Shown: in pieces, positions 24,932-33,951 of the stretch | Layout of the letters: each line of letters opens with the position of its first letter | Position numbering within the stretch: position 1 is the stretch's first letter | Assembly: GCF_001613085.1 (NCBI RefSeq) | Contig: NZ_BDBR01000042.1 | Location: 46,942-110,941, forward strand | DNA: 64,000 nt | Direction of reading: 5' to 3' | Origin: Nocardia salmonicida NBRC 13393 | GTDB taxonomy: Bacteria; Actinomycetota; Actinomycetes; Mycobacteriales; Mycobacteriaceae | Made by a program: the position numbers and the translations under genes | The notes under the pieces: model-generated | What the model was told of the DNA's origin: nothing | The model's input: the letters and a program-made list of their open reading frames with translations, nothing else | Databases searched by the model: none

Positions 24932-26146
24932 TCAGACGCGCTCGATGATGGTGGCAACACCCATGCCGCCACCGATGCACAGCGTGATCAGGCCGTAGCG
25001 CGCGTTGCGACGCTCCAGCTCGTCGAGCACCGTGCCGGTGATCATCGCGCCGGTGGCACCCAGCGGGTGGCCCATCGCGATCGCGCCGCCGTTGACGTTC
25101 AGCTTCTCGTCCGGGACGTTCAGGTCCTTCTGGAACTTCAGCACCACGGAGGCGAAGGCCTCGTTGATCTCGACGAGGTCCATGTCCTCGATCGTCAGAC
25201 CGGCCTTGGCCAGCGCCTTCTTGGCGGCCGGGGTGGGACCGGTCAGCATGATGGTGGAGTCCGCACCGGAGGTGGCGGTCGCGACGACGCGGGCACGCGG
25301 GGTCAGACCCGAGTTCTTGCCGGCCTCTTCGGAACCGACCAGCACCAGGGCGGCGCCGTCGACGATGCCCGAGCTGTTGCCACCGTGGTGGACGTGGTTG
25401 ATCTTCTCGATGTAGGTGTACTTCTGCAGCGCGACGGCGTCGAAGCCACCCATCTCACCGACACCGGCGAAGGACGGGTTCAGCTTGCCCAGGTCGGCGG
25501 CGGTGGTGCCGGGACGCATGTGCTCGTCGCTGTCGAGCACGACCAGGCCGTTGATGTCCTTGACCGGAACGATCGACTTGGCGAAGTAGCCACCGGTGGT
25601 CGCCGCGGCGGCCAGCTCCTGCGAGCGCACGGCGTAGGCGTCGACATCATCGCGAGTGAAGCCCTCGATGGTGGCGATCAGGTCGGCCGAGACACCCTGC
25701 GGCACGAAGTAGCCGTCGTAGTTGGTGGCCGGGTCGAGCGCCCAGGCGCCGCCGTCGGAGCCCATCGGCACGCGCGACATCGACTCGACGCCACCGGCGA
25801 TGACGAGATCGTCGAAGCCGGAGCGAACCTTCTGCGCAGCCAGGTTCACGGCCTCGAGGCCGGAAGCACAGAAGCGGTTGAGCTGGAAGCCACCGACGGT
25901 GTCGGGCAGACCCGCGATGGTGACCGCGACGCGGGCGATGTCCATGCCCTGGTCACCGACGGGGGTGACCACGCCGAGGATGAGGTCCGAGATCTGGTCC
26001 TCGTCGAGGTTCGGGAAGCGGCCACGCAGCTCCTGGATCAGACCAACAGTCAGATCGATCGGCTTGACCGAGTGCAGCGAGCCGTTCTTCTTGCCGCGGC
26101 CGCGCGGAGTGCGGATGGCCTCGTAGATGTAGGCCTCTGTGGTCAT
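24932..26146 (-). CDS. fadA: Acetyl-CoA acyltransferase (3-ketoacyl-CoA thiolase) FadA
   Basis: 404 residues, the usual thiolase length. The nucleophilic Cys lies in RFCASGLEAVN, the His in GHPLGATGAM and the second Cys in LCIGGGMGVATI. The enzyme cleaves 3-ketoacyl-CoA with CoA in the last step of beta-oxidation and works with FadB encoded just downstream. The start ATG 26146 is preceded by GGAAGGAA. A promoter about 140 bases upstream (26282-26311) would give a long leader. Confidence 0.94.
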   Translation of the reverse strand: MTTEAYIYEAIRTPRGRGKKNGSLHSVKPIDLTVGLIQELRGRFPNLDEDQISDLILGVVTPVGDQGMDIARVAVTIAGLPDTVGGFQLNRFCASGLEAVNLAAQKVRSGFDDLVIAGGVESMSRVPMGSDGGAWALDPATNYDGYFVPQGVSADLIATIEGFTRDDVDAYAVRSQELAAAATTGGYFAKSIVPVKDINGLVVLDSDEHMRPGTTAADLGKLNPSFAGVGEMGGFDAVALQKYTYIEKINHVHHGGNSSGIVDGAALVLVGSEEAGKNSGLTPRARVVATATSGADSTIMLTGPTPAAKKALAKAGLTIEDMDLVEINEAFASVVLKFQKDLNVPDEKLNVNGGAIAMGHPLGATGAMITGTVLDELERRNARYGLITLCIGGGMGVATIIERV

Positions 26147-26281
26147 ATCGGAGTGTTTCCTTCCTTGGGGTGCGGTGGCCGCACGAACGCCACGACCAAT
26201 TGTCTCGACGCCGTACAAATCCCGGCAAGCACCAGCGGAGCATAGAACCATGCCCATCCGGCGATCCCGGCCACCCGTTCA

Positions 26282-26311
26282 TACTACCGTGGTGTGCGAA
26301 CTCCGGTTAAC
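26282..26311 (-). promoter_or_regulatory. Candidate promoter of the fadA-fadB operon
   Basis: On the minus strand TTAACC (26306-26311) and TAGTAT (26282-26287) are 18 bases apart. The -35 side overlaps a direct repeat of TTAAC (plus strand, 26308-26317), which could bind a fatty-acid-responsive repressor. No experimental start is known. Confidence 0.45.
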
Positions 26312-26335
26312 TTAACGCGGTCAGGACGGTGGCTG

Positions 26336-28993
26336 TCAACTATCCAGACTCTTTGCTCCGAACTGTTCACGTAGCAACGCCAGAGCGACCTCGTCCGGGT
26401 CCTGGCGGTCACCGGGGGCCACCGGCACCGCGGCGGCGGCCAGCATCTCCCGTTCTTCTTCGGGGGTCGGCGGGGCGAGAACGGCGGCGCTGCGCGCGGA
26501 ATCCGAGCCGGATCGGGACTCCGGCCCGTCGTCCGGGCCGGGATCGTCGGGCAAGTCGGGGAAATCGGGCGGCGGAATGTCATCGTCGGGCGGTCGGTTC
26601 GCCCGGTTCGACGACTGGTTGCCCCCGGCCTGGCTCGGCCTGGAGAACTTCGGCCGACCCGCCGGCTTGCTCTCGGGAGTTCCCGTCGCCCGTGCCGCCC
26701 CGGCCTTGGCGGCGGGCGAGGGTCGCGGCGCGGGAGCTCCGGTCTCCCAGCGCACATCCAGTTCACGCCCGAGCACGGCCCGTACCGCCGAACGCACGGC
26801 GTCGATATTGCGCGGATCGGACAGTCGCTGCGCCAACGGCGGGCTCTGATGCGCGAACACGATCACGTCACCGTCGACCCGCGATACCGCCGCGCCCGAC
26901 AAAAGCGCCTGCAAGGTAGCCCCGAACTCCCGCACTCGACCCTTGATCTCCGGCCACGCGGCATCGACGATGGCGACCAGCTCCTCGGCCACAGCTGGCG
27001 GCTTGGCCGCGCTGACCTGCGGCTCCGCCTGTGCCGGGGCGTCCTCGACCGGTGTCGGCGCCTGAGCGGGTTCGGGCTGCACCGGCGAATCCGCCTGCGG
27101 TGCTACCGCTTCCGGAACGGGCCTCGATTCGGCGGCGCGGCGCGGCGCGGCGGCTTCGGCCGGCGGCGCGGGGAGGCGCTCGGCGCCAGAGCTTTCCGGT
27201 CGTGCGCTGAGGTCGGACCGCGCGGCGTTCTCATCTCCGGTCGGCGAGACTTCTGTCGTAAGCGGTTCGGGCGCAGCCTCTTTTGAGGACGTGCTGGCAA
27301 CACCTCGGCCGGAATCGACTGGCGGCACAGCATCCGCAGATTGCACAGCGGGCGGTGCGGACTGCGTGGGCGACTCGGACTCCGCCGATTGCACCGGCGG
27401 TGCAGATTGCCCGCGTGGGGCGGGCGCTGCGGCCGCCGGGGTCGAGTCGGAGGTCACGGCCGTCGGGAGCACAGTCGAATCCGAGGTCACGGCCGCCGAT
27501 GTCACAGTCGAGTCCGGAGTCACGGCCGCCGAGGGCGTAGTCGAGTCCGGAATCACGGCCGCCGAGGGCGTAGCCGACGCGGCGGTTGCGGGAGCCGACG
27601 GCATTGTCGGGACAGAAGCCGCGGGGGCCGGAGGGGCGGTCTTCTGTTCCGCGACAACAGTGCTCGGAGCGCCGGGTGCCGACGAACCACCGGTCGTCGC
27701 CTCTTTCTCGGCGCGGGCGGCGGCGAGAAGTTCGGCGCCACGACGGCGGCTCTCCCCGCTCGACGTAGGCGCGGAAGGACGTTCCGCAGGCGCCTCACCT
27801 GCGGCAGGGCCCGGACGGGCCGGAGCGGGGACCGCTCCACCGGCGAACCCGCGTTCCAGGCGTTCCAGCCGTTGCAGCGTCGCCGACTCGGTGTCGGACA
27901 CCGACGGCAGGAGCATGCGGGCGCAGATCACCTCGAGCAGGAGGCGCGGGGCGGTGGCGCCGCGCATTTCGCCCAGACCCTCGTGCAGGAGTTCGGCGTA
28001 GCGGGTGAGCGTGGCGGGGCCGAGGCGTTCGGCCTGGTCGCGCATCCGTTCCATGACATCGCCGGGACCGGAGACCAGACCGCGGTCGGCGGCGTCGGGG
28101 ACCGCGCGCAGCAGGATCAGATCGCGCAGCCGCTCGAGCAGGTCGACGGCGAAACGGCGCGGGTCGTGACCCGCCTCCATCACCTGATCAACGGTATTGA
28201 ACAGGGCGGCACCGTCATCGGCGGCCAACGCGTAGATCGCGTCGTCGATCAGCGCCACATCGGTGACGCCGAGCAGCGAGACCGCGCGCGGGTAGGTGAC
28301 ACCGTCTGGTCCGGCACCCGCAAGCAGCTGGTCGAGCACGCTGAGGCTGTCGCGCGGCGAACCACCACCGGCGCGGATGACCAGCGGATACACCGCCTCC
28401 TCCACCGGCACGTTCTCCTGCTCGCAGATCTTGCCGAGCAGTCCGCGCATGGTGGCGGGCGGCAGCAGACGGAACGGATAGTGGTGCGTGCGTGAGCGAA
28501 TCGTCGGCAGCACCTTGTCGGGCTCGGTGGTGGCGAAGATGAAGATCAGGTGGGCAGGCGGCTCCTCGACGATCTTGAGCAGCGCGTTGAAACCGGCCGT
28601 GGTGACCATGTGCGCCTCGTCGACGATGAACACGCGATACCGCGACTCCGCGGGCGCGTAGAAGGCGCGATCGCGCAGTTCACGGGTGTCGTCGACGCCA
28701 CCGTGGCTGGCCGCGTCGAGCTCGATGACGTCGAGATTGCCCGACCCACCGGGCCCGAGCGCCACACACGACGAGCACGTACCGCACGGCGTCGAGGTAG
28801 GTCCGTCCACACAGTTCAACGAGCGCGCGAGGATACGAGCCGACGACGTCTTACCGCAGCCACGCGGCCCGGAGAATAGATACGCGTGACTGATCCGGCC
28901 GGTATCCAGCGCCGTACTCAGCGGGTCGGTGACGTGCTCCTGACCCACTACTTCCGCGAATGTCGCCGGTCGATACTTCCGGTACAGAGCCAC
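26336..28993 (-). CDS. dnaX: DNA polymerase III subunit gamma/tau
   Basis: 885 residues. The clamp-loader ATPase is at the N-terminus: Walker A GPRGCGKTSSARIL, a zinc site ending CGTCSSC, Walker B FIVDEAHMV and the sensor region FIFATTEPDKVL. Domain III follows to about residue 370, then a long Pro/Ala/Ser-rich disordered section containing four tandem 33-base repeats, and a tau-like C-terminal domain (VDAAWPEIKGRVREFGATL). DnaX organises the replicase and loads the beta clamp. The start is GTG 28993, seven bases after a TAGCCT box (29001-29006), so the mRNA is probably leaderless. I see no A-rich slippery site for a gamma form. Confidence 0.95.
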   Translation of the reverse strand: MALYRKYRPATFAEVVGQEHVTDPLSTALDTGRISHAYLFSGPRGCGKTSSARILARSLNCVDGPTSTPCGTCSSCVALGPGGSGNLDVIELDAASHGGVDDTRELRDRAFYAPAESRYRVFIVDEAHMVTTAGFNALLKIVEEPPAHLIFIFATTEPDKVLPTIRSRTHHYPFRLLPPATMRGLLGKICEQENVPVEEAVYPLVIRAGGGSPRDSLSVLDQLLAGAGPDGVTYPRAVSLLGVTDVALIDDAIYALAADDGAALFNTVDQVMEAGHDPRRFAVDLLERLRDLILLRAVPDAADRGLVSGPGDVMERMRDQAERLGPATLTRYAELLHEGLGEMRGATAPRLLLEVICARMLLPSVSDTESATLQRLERLERGFAGGAVPAPARPGPAAGEAPAERPSAPTSSGESRRRGAELLAAARAEKEATTGGSSAPGAPSTVVAEQKTAPPAPAASVPTMPSAPATAASATPSAAVIPDSTTPSAAVTPDSTVTSAAVTSDSTVLPTAVTSDSTPAAAAPAPRGQSAPPVQSAESESPTQSAPPAVQSADAVPPVDSGRGVASTSSKEAAPEPLTTEVSPTGDENAARSDLSARPESSGAERLPAPPAEAAAPRRAAESRPVPEAVAPQADSPVQPEPAQAPTPVEDAPAQAEPQVSAAKPPAVAEELVAIVDAAWPEIKGRVREFGATLQALLSGAAVSRVDGDVIVFAHQSPPLAQRLSDPRNIDAVRSAVRAVLGRELDVRWETGAPAPRPSPAAKAGAARATGTPESKPAGRPKFSRPSQAGGNQSSNRANRPPDDDIPPPDFPDLPDDPGPDDGPESRSGSDSARSAAVLAPPTPEEEREMLAAAAVPVAPGDRQDPDEVALALLREQFGAKSLDS
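27441..27572 (-). repeat. Four tandem 33-base imperfect repeats inside dnaX
   Basis: Units at 27441-27473, 27474-27506, 27507-27539 and 27540-27572, each starting GTCGA(A/G)TC on the plus strand. They encode 11-residue units of the type AAVTPDSTVTS in the disordered linker. The number of units probably varies between strains. Confidence 0.85.
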
Positions 28994-29438
28994 GACCCAC
29001 AGGCTACCGAGCGTGTCCGACAGGCTTTATCGGCGGCTGGCACTGTGCGGTCGCGCGGTAACGAAGCGATGACCATGTTGTGATGCAAATCACATTGAAA
29101 TGCGCGGTCTGAAGCGTAGAAGAAAAGCGGTCCGCTATGCGCAACGGTCGAGCTATCGACTGCCACCCGCGCGGCGAATCAGCTATCGACCAATCTGTCG
29201 ATCCTGGTTACCGCAGAAATACATACCCATTCCCCGATTGACGGCTCCTTACTGGATGTAACGAAACAATGAATGGTCGTGACAGCAGCGCAAGTGCCTG
29301 GCTACCGTGGGTCTCGGCAACTTCGGTGGCCAAACCTTCATCAGGTTGGTGACCCCGGCCGGTCCCTCATCCCGACCGGGGCACAACCTTCGCGCACCGA
29401 TCGCTCCCCCACCGCACCGACCGGAGGAACGTTTCACC
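28994..29438. other. 445-base intergenic region between dnaX and an unknown gene
   Basis: No convincing gene. It holds the dnaX -10 box (29001-29006), a CRP-type palindrome (29079-29094), two copies of AGCTATCGAC exactly 30 bases apart (29151-29160 and 29181-29190), and a weak TTGACG/TAACGA pair (29238-29264) facing the plus-strand gene. The ribosome-binding GGAGG for that gene is at 29423-29427. Confidence 0.6.
29079..29094. promoter_or_regulatory. CRP-type palindrome
   Basis: TGTGA-N6-TCACA, a perfect match to the CRP/FNR-family consensus, also close to the site of mycobacterial CRP. It lies 86-101 bases upstream of the dnaX start and about 345 bases before the plus-strand gene at 29439. 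Which gene it serves is not clear. Confidence 0.6.
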
Positions 29439-30263
29439 GTGCTGTCGTGTGATGACATCGCAACCGCCTGGCTCGCCCACACCGACTTCGCCGGCGACAA
29501 CGCCGCGGTCGGGCTACTGAGTCGGGCGATCAGCCCACAAGACTTCGACATCAAACGCGACTCGTTACCCGTCGCGGCCGCGGCCGACCCGGCAACCGCC
29601 GACGCCATCCTGCAACTGCTCGAACGCGGGCAGGTACCCACGATGGCGGCCATTCGCACGCTCACCGCGCAGAACGAGATGCGCCGCGAGGCCGAGCGGA
29701 TCGAGCGGCTCGGCCGCCGCGCCCAGCGCAGCATCGACGAGTTCGGTCGCATCCTCGCCCGCCTCGCCGCCGCGCACTGGACCGACCACAACATCGGTCC
29801 GACCAGGCGCGACATCCTCGCCGATACCGAGGTCTGCGAACTCATCGCCGAACGGGTGGGTGAGATCGCGCCGTCGGCGGTCAAGCATCTGTGGCTGATC
29901 GAGCGGGCGCAGCGCGCCGGCTGGATCGCCTCGAACGCGAGCCCGGGGTCGCTGTGCCCGGCGCGGCGCTGGCACACCACGAAATATGGCAATCGAGTCT
30001 CGCAGAAGCCGGTCAACATGGTCGGCAAGCTGGTCGCGGGCTTCGTCGTGGAACACACCGCCGAACGGGGCAAGCCGCCGAGCTGGGCCGTGCTCGCCCG
30101 CGACGCGCGTGACGATCGCGGCCGCCGCCTGTTCTTCGACGTGGCCGACGCGCATGCTCAGCGGCGCTGGCTCACCACCGCCGAATGGCTCACCGACACC
30201 GATGACCTGCCCGTTCCCGGCAAGCGCGGCGTGCGGGCGCTGGCCAAGGAGAACCGGGCCTAG
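29439..30263 (+). CDS. Hypothetical protein, possible DNA-binding
   Basis: 274 residues, soluble, rich in Arg and Ala. It has a helical middle (MRREAERIERLGRRAQRSI) that may form a coiled coil, followed by a segment that could be a winged helix (TRRDILADTEVCELIAERVG). The C-terminal part has many basic and aromatic residues. I do not recognise the family. GTG 29439 is chosen because GGAGG lies 11 bases upstream; an in-frame ATG at 29307 exists but reads through poorly coding sequence. It is followed by amt with its own regulatory box. Confidence 0.6.
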   Translation: MLSCDDIATAWLAHTDFAGDNAAVGLLSRAISPQDFDIKRDSLPVAAAADPATADAILQLLERGQVPTMAAIRTLTAQNEMRREAERIERLGRRAQRSIDEFGRILARLAAAHWTDHNIGPTRRDILADTEVCELIAERVGEIAPSAVKHLWLIERAQRAGWIASNASPGSLCPARRWHTTKYGNRVSQKPVNMVGKLVAGFVVEHTAERGKPPSWAVLARDARDDRGRRLFFDVADAHAQRRWLTTAEWLTDTDDLPVPGKRGVRALAKENRA

Positions 30264-30308
30264 CGCCCGCTCAGATCGGACTGACGGGCTTTATCCCGTG
30301 CGCGTTCG

Positions 30309-30324
30309 GTAACTTCCTTGCAAC
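30309..30324 (+). promoter_or_regulatory. GlnR-like box upstream of amt
   Basis: GTAAC-TTCCTT-GCAAC fits the actinobacterial GlnR half-box pattern gTnAC-n6-GaAAc at nine of ten defined positions. It lies 25 bases before the amt start codon. A single box is visible. Confidence 0.45.
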
Positions 30325-30349
30325 GCATTCACGCGTGAAAGGAGTCCCC

Positions 30350-31627
30350 GTGCCCGCAACGATCGACCCGGCGGCCACCGCCTGGCTACTCGCGGCCACC
30401 GCCATGGTGCTGTTGATGACGCCGGCGCTGGCCGTGTTCTACGGCGGGATGGTGCGCTCGACCGGCGTGCTGAACATGCTGATGATGAGCTTCATCGCGA
30501 TCCCGCTGGTCACCGTGGTCTGGCTGGTCGCCGGCTACAGCCTCGCGTTCGGCGACGACGCGGGCGGTGGCCTGATCGGCAATCTCGAGCACTTCGGGCT
30601 GGCCGGGATCACCCCCGACTCCGTCCGGGGCACCATTCCGGAGCTGCTGTTCGTCACCTTCCAGCTGACGTTCGCCATCCTGACCGCCGCCCTGGTTTCC
30701 GGCGCCATCGCCGACCGCGCCAAGTTCTCGGGCTGGATGGCTTTCGTTCCGCTGTGGACGCTGGCGGTGTACGCGCCGATCGCGCACTGGGTGTGGGGAC
30801 CCGACGGCTGGCTGCTGAATTTCGGCGCGCTCGACTACGCGGGCGGCCTGGTGGTCGAGATCGCCTCCGGCGCTTCGGCCTTGGCGTTGGCGCTGGTCCT
30901 CGGGCCGCGGATCGGATTCAATATCGATGCGATGCGTCCGCACAACCTGCCGTTCGTGCTGCTCGGCGCCGGCCTGCTGTGGTTCGGCTGGTTCGGATTC
31001 AACGCGGGCTCCGCGCTGGGCGCCACCGGGACCGCGGCGGCGGTCTTCCTGAATACCCTGGTCGCGGGCAGCCTCGGCATGCTCGGCTGGCTCATCGTCG
31101 AACAGGTCCGCGACGGTCGGCCCACCACCTTCGGCGCGGCCTCGGGTGCGGTGGCCGGTCTGGTCGCGATCACCCCGTCCTGCGGCGTGGTGAACACCCT
31201 CGGCGCGGTCATCGTCGGTCTGGCCGCCGGTGTGGTGTGCTCGTTCGCGGTCGGCTGGAAACACAAAGCGGGCTATGACGATTCGCTCGACGTGGTGGGC
31301 GTGCACTTCGTCGGCGGCATCGTCGGCACCGTCCTGATCGGCCTGCTGGCCACCCAGGTGATGACCGGCGGCGTGAACGGCCTGCTCTACGGCGGCGGCT
31401 TCGCCCAGCTCGGCAAGCAGCTGGTCGCGGTATTCGTGGTCGCGGCCTACGCCTTCACGGTCTCGTGGGTGCTGGGCAAGGGGGTCGACAAGATCATCGG
31501 CTTCCGCGTGAGCAAGGAAGACGAAACCGCGGGCATCGACTTCGCCCTCCACGCCGAAACCGCCTATGCCGAAGGCGTGCACGGGTCCTCCCCCCGCCGC
31601 TTCGGCGAGGGCCACTACGGGACCTAG
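30350..31627 (+). CDS. amt: Ammonium transporter, Amt family
   Basis: 425 residues with about 11 membrane segments. Family motifs are FYGGMVRSTGVLNMLMMSF near the start, APIAHWVWGPDGWLLNFG with the first pore His, and VHFVGGIVGTVLIGL with the second pore His. It moves ammonium across the inner membrane under nitrogen limitation. GTG 30350 follows AAGGAG at five bases. Unlike most amt genes it is not followed by glnK or glnD; the next gene is convergent and its stop overlaps this one at 31624-31627. A GlnR-like box precedes it. Confidence 0.95.
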   Translation: MPATIDPAATAWLLAATAMVLLMTPALAVFYGGMVRSTGVLNMLMMSFIAIPLVTVVWLVAGYSLAFGDDAGGGLIGNLEHFGLAGITPDSVRGTIPELLFVTFQLTFAILTAALVSGAIADRAKFSGWMAFVPLWTLAVYAPIAHWVWGPDGWLLNFGALDYAGGLVVEIASGASALALALVLGPRIGFNIDAMRPHNLPFVLLGAGLLWFGWFGFNAGSALGATGTAAAVFLNTLVAGSLGMLGWLIVEQVRDGRPTTFGAASGAVAGLVAITPSCGVVNTLGAVIVGLAAGVVCSFAVGWKHKAGYDDSLDVVGVHFVGGIVGTVLIGLLATQVMTGGVNGLLYGGGFAQLGKQLVAVFVVAAYAFTVSWVLGKGVDKIIGFRVSKEDETAGIDFALHAETAYAEGVHGSSPRRFGEGHYGT

Positions 31628-32757
31628 CTCACTTCGTCGGACGGTGCCAGCCAGGTGTTGCATTCGAAGTTGCGGTTCTTCGAGTAGCCCTGGTTGTACC
31701 AATTGCCGTTGTGGTCCGGGGTTCCGTGATCGCGGTGGCGGCCGTTGCCGTCACCGCGGTTGTAGTTGTGTTTCACCGCGGCGTAGCCCTCCTGCGAGGT
31801 CCACGAACCGCCCGCTTCCGACGAACCGATGTACATGCCGCCGAAGCAGCTGGCCTGCAACTCCATTCGGCGTGAGGTCTCCAGTCCACCCGCCGACATC
31901 GTGCCCTGCTCACGACGTTGATTCGACGATGCCTGCAGCAGGCCGGTGAGCCCCTGGATGTGATGGCCGTACTCGTGTGCGTAGACCGACAGCGCTTCCA
32001 TCGGCGGATACGGGGTGTTGTGCAGGACCAGACCCGCCGTCGACATGTAGATGGTGCTCGAGGCACTGCAGTAGAACGCGTCGCTGGTGGCGCCGCCACA
32101 CGGTGACGACAGCTGCGAAGGCTGTTCGGCGACAACCAGACCCGGGCTCGTGAACGGCAGATTCGCGGCAGCCAGATTCGACCGCCACATCTGATCGAGG
32201 CAGACCTGCGCCGCCGCGAAGTAGGCCTTGGCCACCACCGCGTCGGTCGACCAGCGCGGCAGATCGCAGTCCATGTTCGTCAGGCCCGCGTCGTCGTTCT
32301 TGAACAGCGGATGCTGGCCGAGAGCGATAACGGGTTGCGGGCCTGCGGGCTTGGTCGTCGTCGGAGCGGTGGTACGCGCGGTGGTGGTGGCTCGCGCCGA
32401 CGTCGGATTCGTGGTCGGCACCGGCGAATTCGAGCTGTAGGTGAAACTCGGCGGTGTCGTCTTGGCGACGGAACCGGGCGAGCTCTGATCCGACACGGTC
32501 ACCGCGACCAACAGCAGCCCGATGACACCGAACACGGTCAACACCGTCAGCACCGCACCGACCGCGCCGGATCCGCCACGACGCGGTGGTGGCGGATACC
32601 CCTGCGGCGCATAGCCGTACGGCGGCGGCAGGGGCCTACCGTAAGGCGGCGGCATCGGTCGCTGGTACTGCGGGGCCGGATACCCGTAGGGCTGCTGCGG
32701 CGGATATCCCGGCGGGCCGTAAGGCCCATAGGGCCCGTAGCCGGGCGGTTGTGACAT
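31624..32757 (-). CDS. Neutral zinc metallopeptidase (YpfJ family), membrane-anchored
   Basis: 377 residues. An N-terminal cytoplasmic tail of about 65 residues is built of Pro/Gly/Tyr repeats (YGPYGPYGPPGYPP), then one membrane segment (LTVLTVFGVIGLLLVAVTV), a Thr-rich linker and an extracytoplasmic peptidase domain. The zinc motif is VYAHEYGHHIQGLTGLL, with a further block ELQASCFGGMYIGSS. Three bases separate it from an upstream paralogue with the same layout, so they form an operon. It probably acts at the outer face of the membrane; substrates are unknown. Confidence 0.9.
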   Translation of the reverse strand: MSQPPGYGPYGPYGPPGYPPQQPYGYPAPQYQRPMPPPYGRPLPPPYGYAPQGYPPPPRRGGSGAVGAVLTVLTVFGVIGLLLVAVTVSDQSSPGSVAKTTPPSFTYSSNSPVPTTNPTSARATTTARTTAPTTTKPAGPQPVIALGQHPLFKNDDAGLTNMDCDLPRWSTDAVVAKAYFAAAQVCLDQMWRSNLAAANLPFTSPGLVVAEQPSQLSSPCGGATSDAFYCSASSTIYMSTAGLVLHNTPYPPMEALSVYAHEYGHHIQGLTGLLQASSNQRREQGTMSAGGLETSRRMELQASCFGGMYIGSSEAGGSWTSQEGYAAVKHNYNRGDGNGRHRDHGTPDHNGNWYNQGYSKNRNFECNTWLAPSDEVS

Positions 32758-32760
32758 CAG

Positions 32761-33873
32761 TTAGTTCACTTCGCTCGCAGACACCGTGAAGGTGTTGCAC
32801 TGAGCTGTGAGGTTGCGATCCAAGCCGGTTTCGAACCACTGGCCGCCGTGCTCCGCAGTGCCGTGGTCGCGCATGTCGCCGGGGCCGTCACCGCGGCCGT
32901 AGGAATCCTTGGTCGCGACGGTGACCTGCGAGGAGGTCAGCGAGCCGCCGCCCTTCGAGGAGGCGATGAACATGCCGTCGAAGCAGTTGGCCTGCAACTC
33001 GACTCGACGCGAGAGCTCCAGCCCCTTGGCCGAGCGGGCGCCCGCGTCGACGCGCTCGCTGTTGGCCTTGCGCAGGATGCCCGACTGGGCCTGCACGTGG
33101 TGGCCGTACTCGTGCGCGAACACCGACAGGTACACGACCCAGTTGTCGCGGAACTGCTCGGTCTGCAGCTGGCTGATCGGCATGTAGATGGTCTTGTTCG
33201 CCGGGCAGTAGAACGCGGCGAAGTTGCTTGTCGATCCGGTGCACGGGGTGGTGATGCCGTCGGTGGTCGCGGTGACGCTGAGCGTCGGCGACTCGAAGGG
33301 CAGATTGTTCTCCGCCAGCAGTGGTTTCCACGCCGACTCGAGGCACTTCGCGGCCGATTCGAAGAAGGCGCGTGCCTTGTCCACCTGGGTGCCCCACGGC
33401 GCGTAGTTGCACGAGGCCGGTACCAGGGTGCCGTCGGAGTCGGTGAGCAGCGGGTTGTCCCCGGTCGCGGCGGGCGCGGTACCGGGCTGGGGGGTGTAGG
33501 TGGTGGTCGGTTTCGGGCCGATCGCGCCGATGCCGAGGTCGACGCCGGTGTTGACGGCGTACTTCACCAGGCCACCGACCAGCAGGAAGATGACCACAAG
33601 GATTGCCGAGGTGAAGCCACCACCGCGTTTACGTGGCGGCGGAGTCGGCCTGCCCGGCGGTCCGTAAGGCATGGGCGGTGGGCGGTATCCCGGCGGCGGA
33701 CCGTACGCCGGACGCTGCCCGTAACCCTGTGGATAACCTTGAGGCTGTGGATAACCTGGCTGCCCATATCCCGGTTGTGGCCGGTAGCCCGGGGGCAGAC
33801 CATAGCCAGGGGGTGGTGGAACCGGTCGTCCACCTGGGCCGTTCGGCCCATAACCGTACGGTGGTTGAGTCAC
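32761..33873 (-). CDS. Neutral zinc metallopeptidase (YpfJ family), tandem paralogue
   Basis: 370 residues, a paralogue of the following gene. It has a Pro/Gly/Tyr/Gln-rich cytoplasmic tail of about 80 residues, one membrane segment (FTSAILVVIFLLVGGLVKY) and a peptidase domain with VFAHEYGHHVQAQSGIL and ELQANCFDGMFIASS. It is the first gene of the pair and is divergent from the DUF2207 gene. Two stretches coding Gly-Tyr-Pro-Gln use the rarer codons TAT and CCA, which creates two exact DnaA boxes (33728-33754). Substrates are unknown. Confidence 0.9.
   Translation of the reverse strand: MTQPPYGYGPNGPGGRPVPPPPGYGLPPGYRPQPGYGQPGYPQPQGYPQGYGQRPAYGPPPGYRPPPMPYGPPGRPTPPPRKRGGGFTSAILVVIFLLVGGLVKYAVNTGVDLGIGAIGPKPTTTYTPQPGTAPAATGDNPLLTDSDGTLVPASCNYAPWGTQVDKARAFFESAAKCLESAWKPLLAENNLPFESPTLSVTATTDGITTPCTGSTSNFAAFYCPANKTIYMPISQLQTEQFRDNWVVYLSVFAHEYGHHVQAQSGILRKANSERVDAGARSAKGLELSRRVELQANCFDGMFIASSKGGGSLTSSQVTVATKDSYGRGDGPGDMRDHGTAEHGGQWFETGLDRNLTAQCNTFTVSASEVN
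33728..33754 (-). promoter_or_regulatory. Pair of exact DnaA boxes inside a metallopeptidase gene
   Basis: TGTGGATAA (TTATCCACA on the minus strand) at 33728-33736 and 33746-33754, 18 bases apart. The same spacing occurs in the pair at 57937-57963. Confidence 0.6.
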
Positions 33874-33951
33874 TCCCCCGTACCCCCCTCGTCATCATGA
33901 GTCGTCGACAGCCGCTGACGCAGAATAGCAAGCTGTCTAGAGTAAGCACCC

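Noticed and set aside
22294..24948. 884-codon open frame on the plus strand
   Set aside because: Antisense to fadB; no recognisable domain and typical shadow composition.
26336..28993. Programmed frameshift in dnaX
   Set aside because: I found no A-rich slippery sequence with a downstream stem, so a gamma form by frameshift is not supported.
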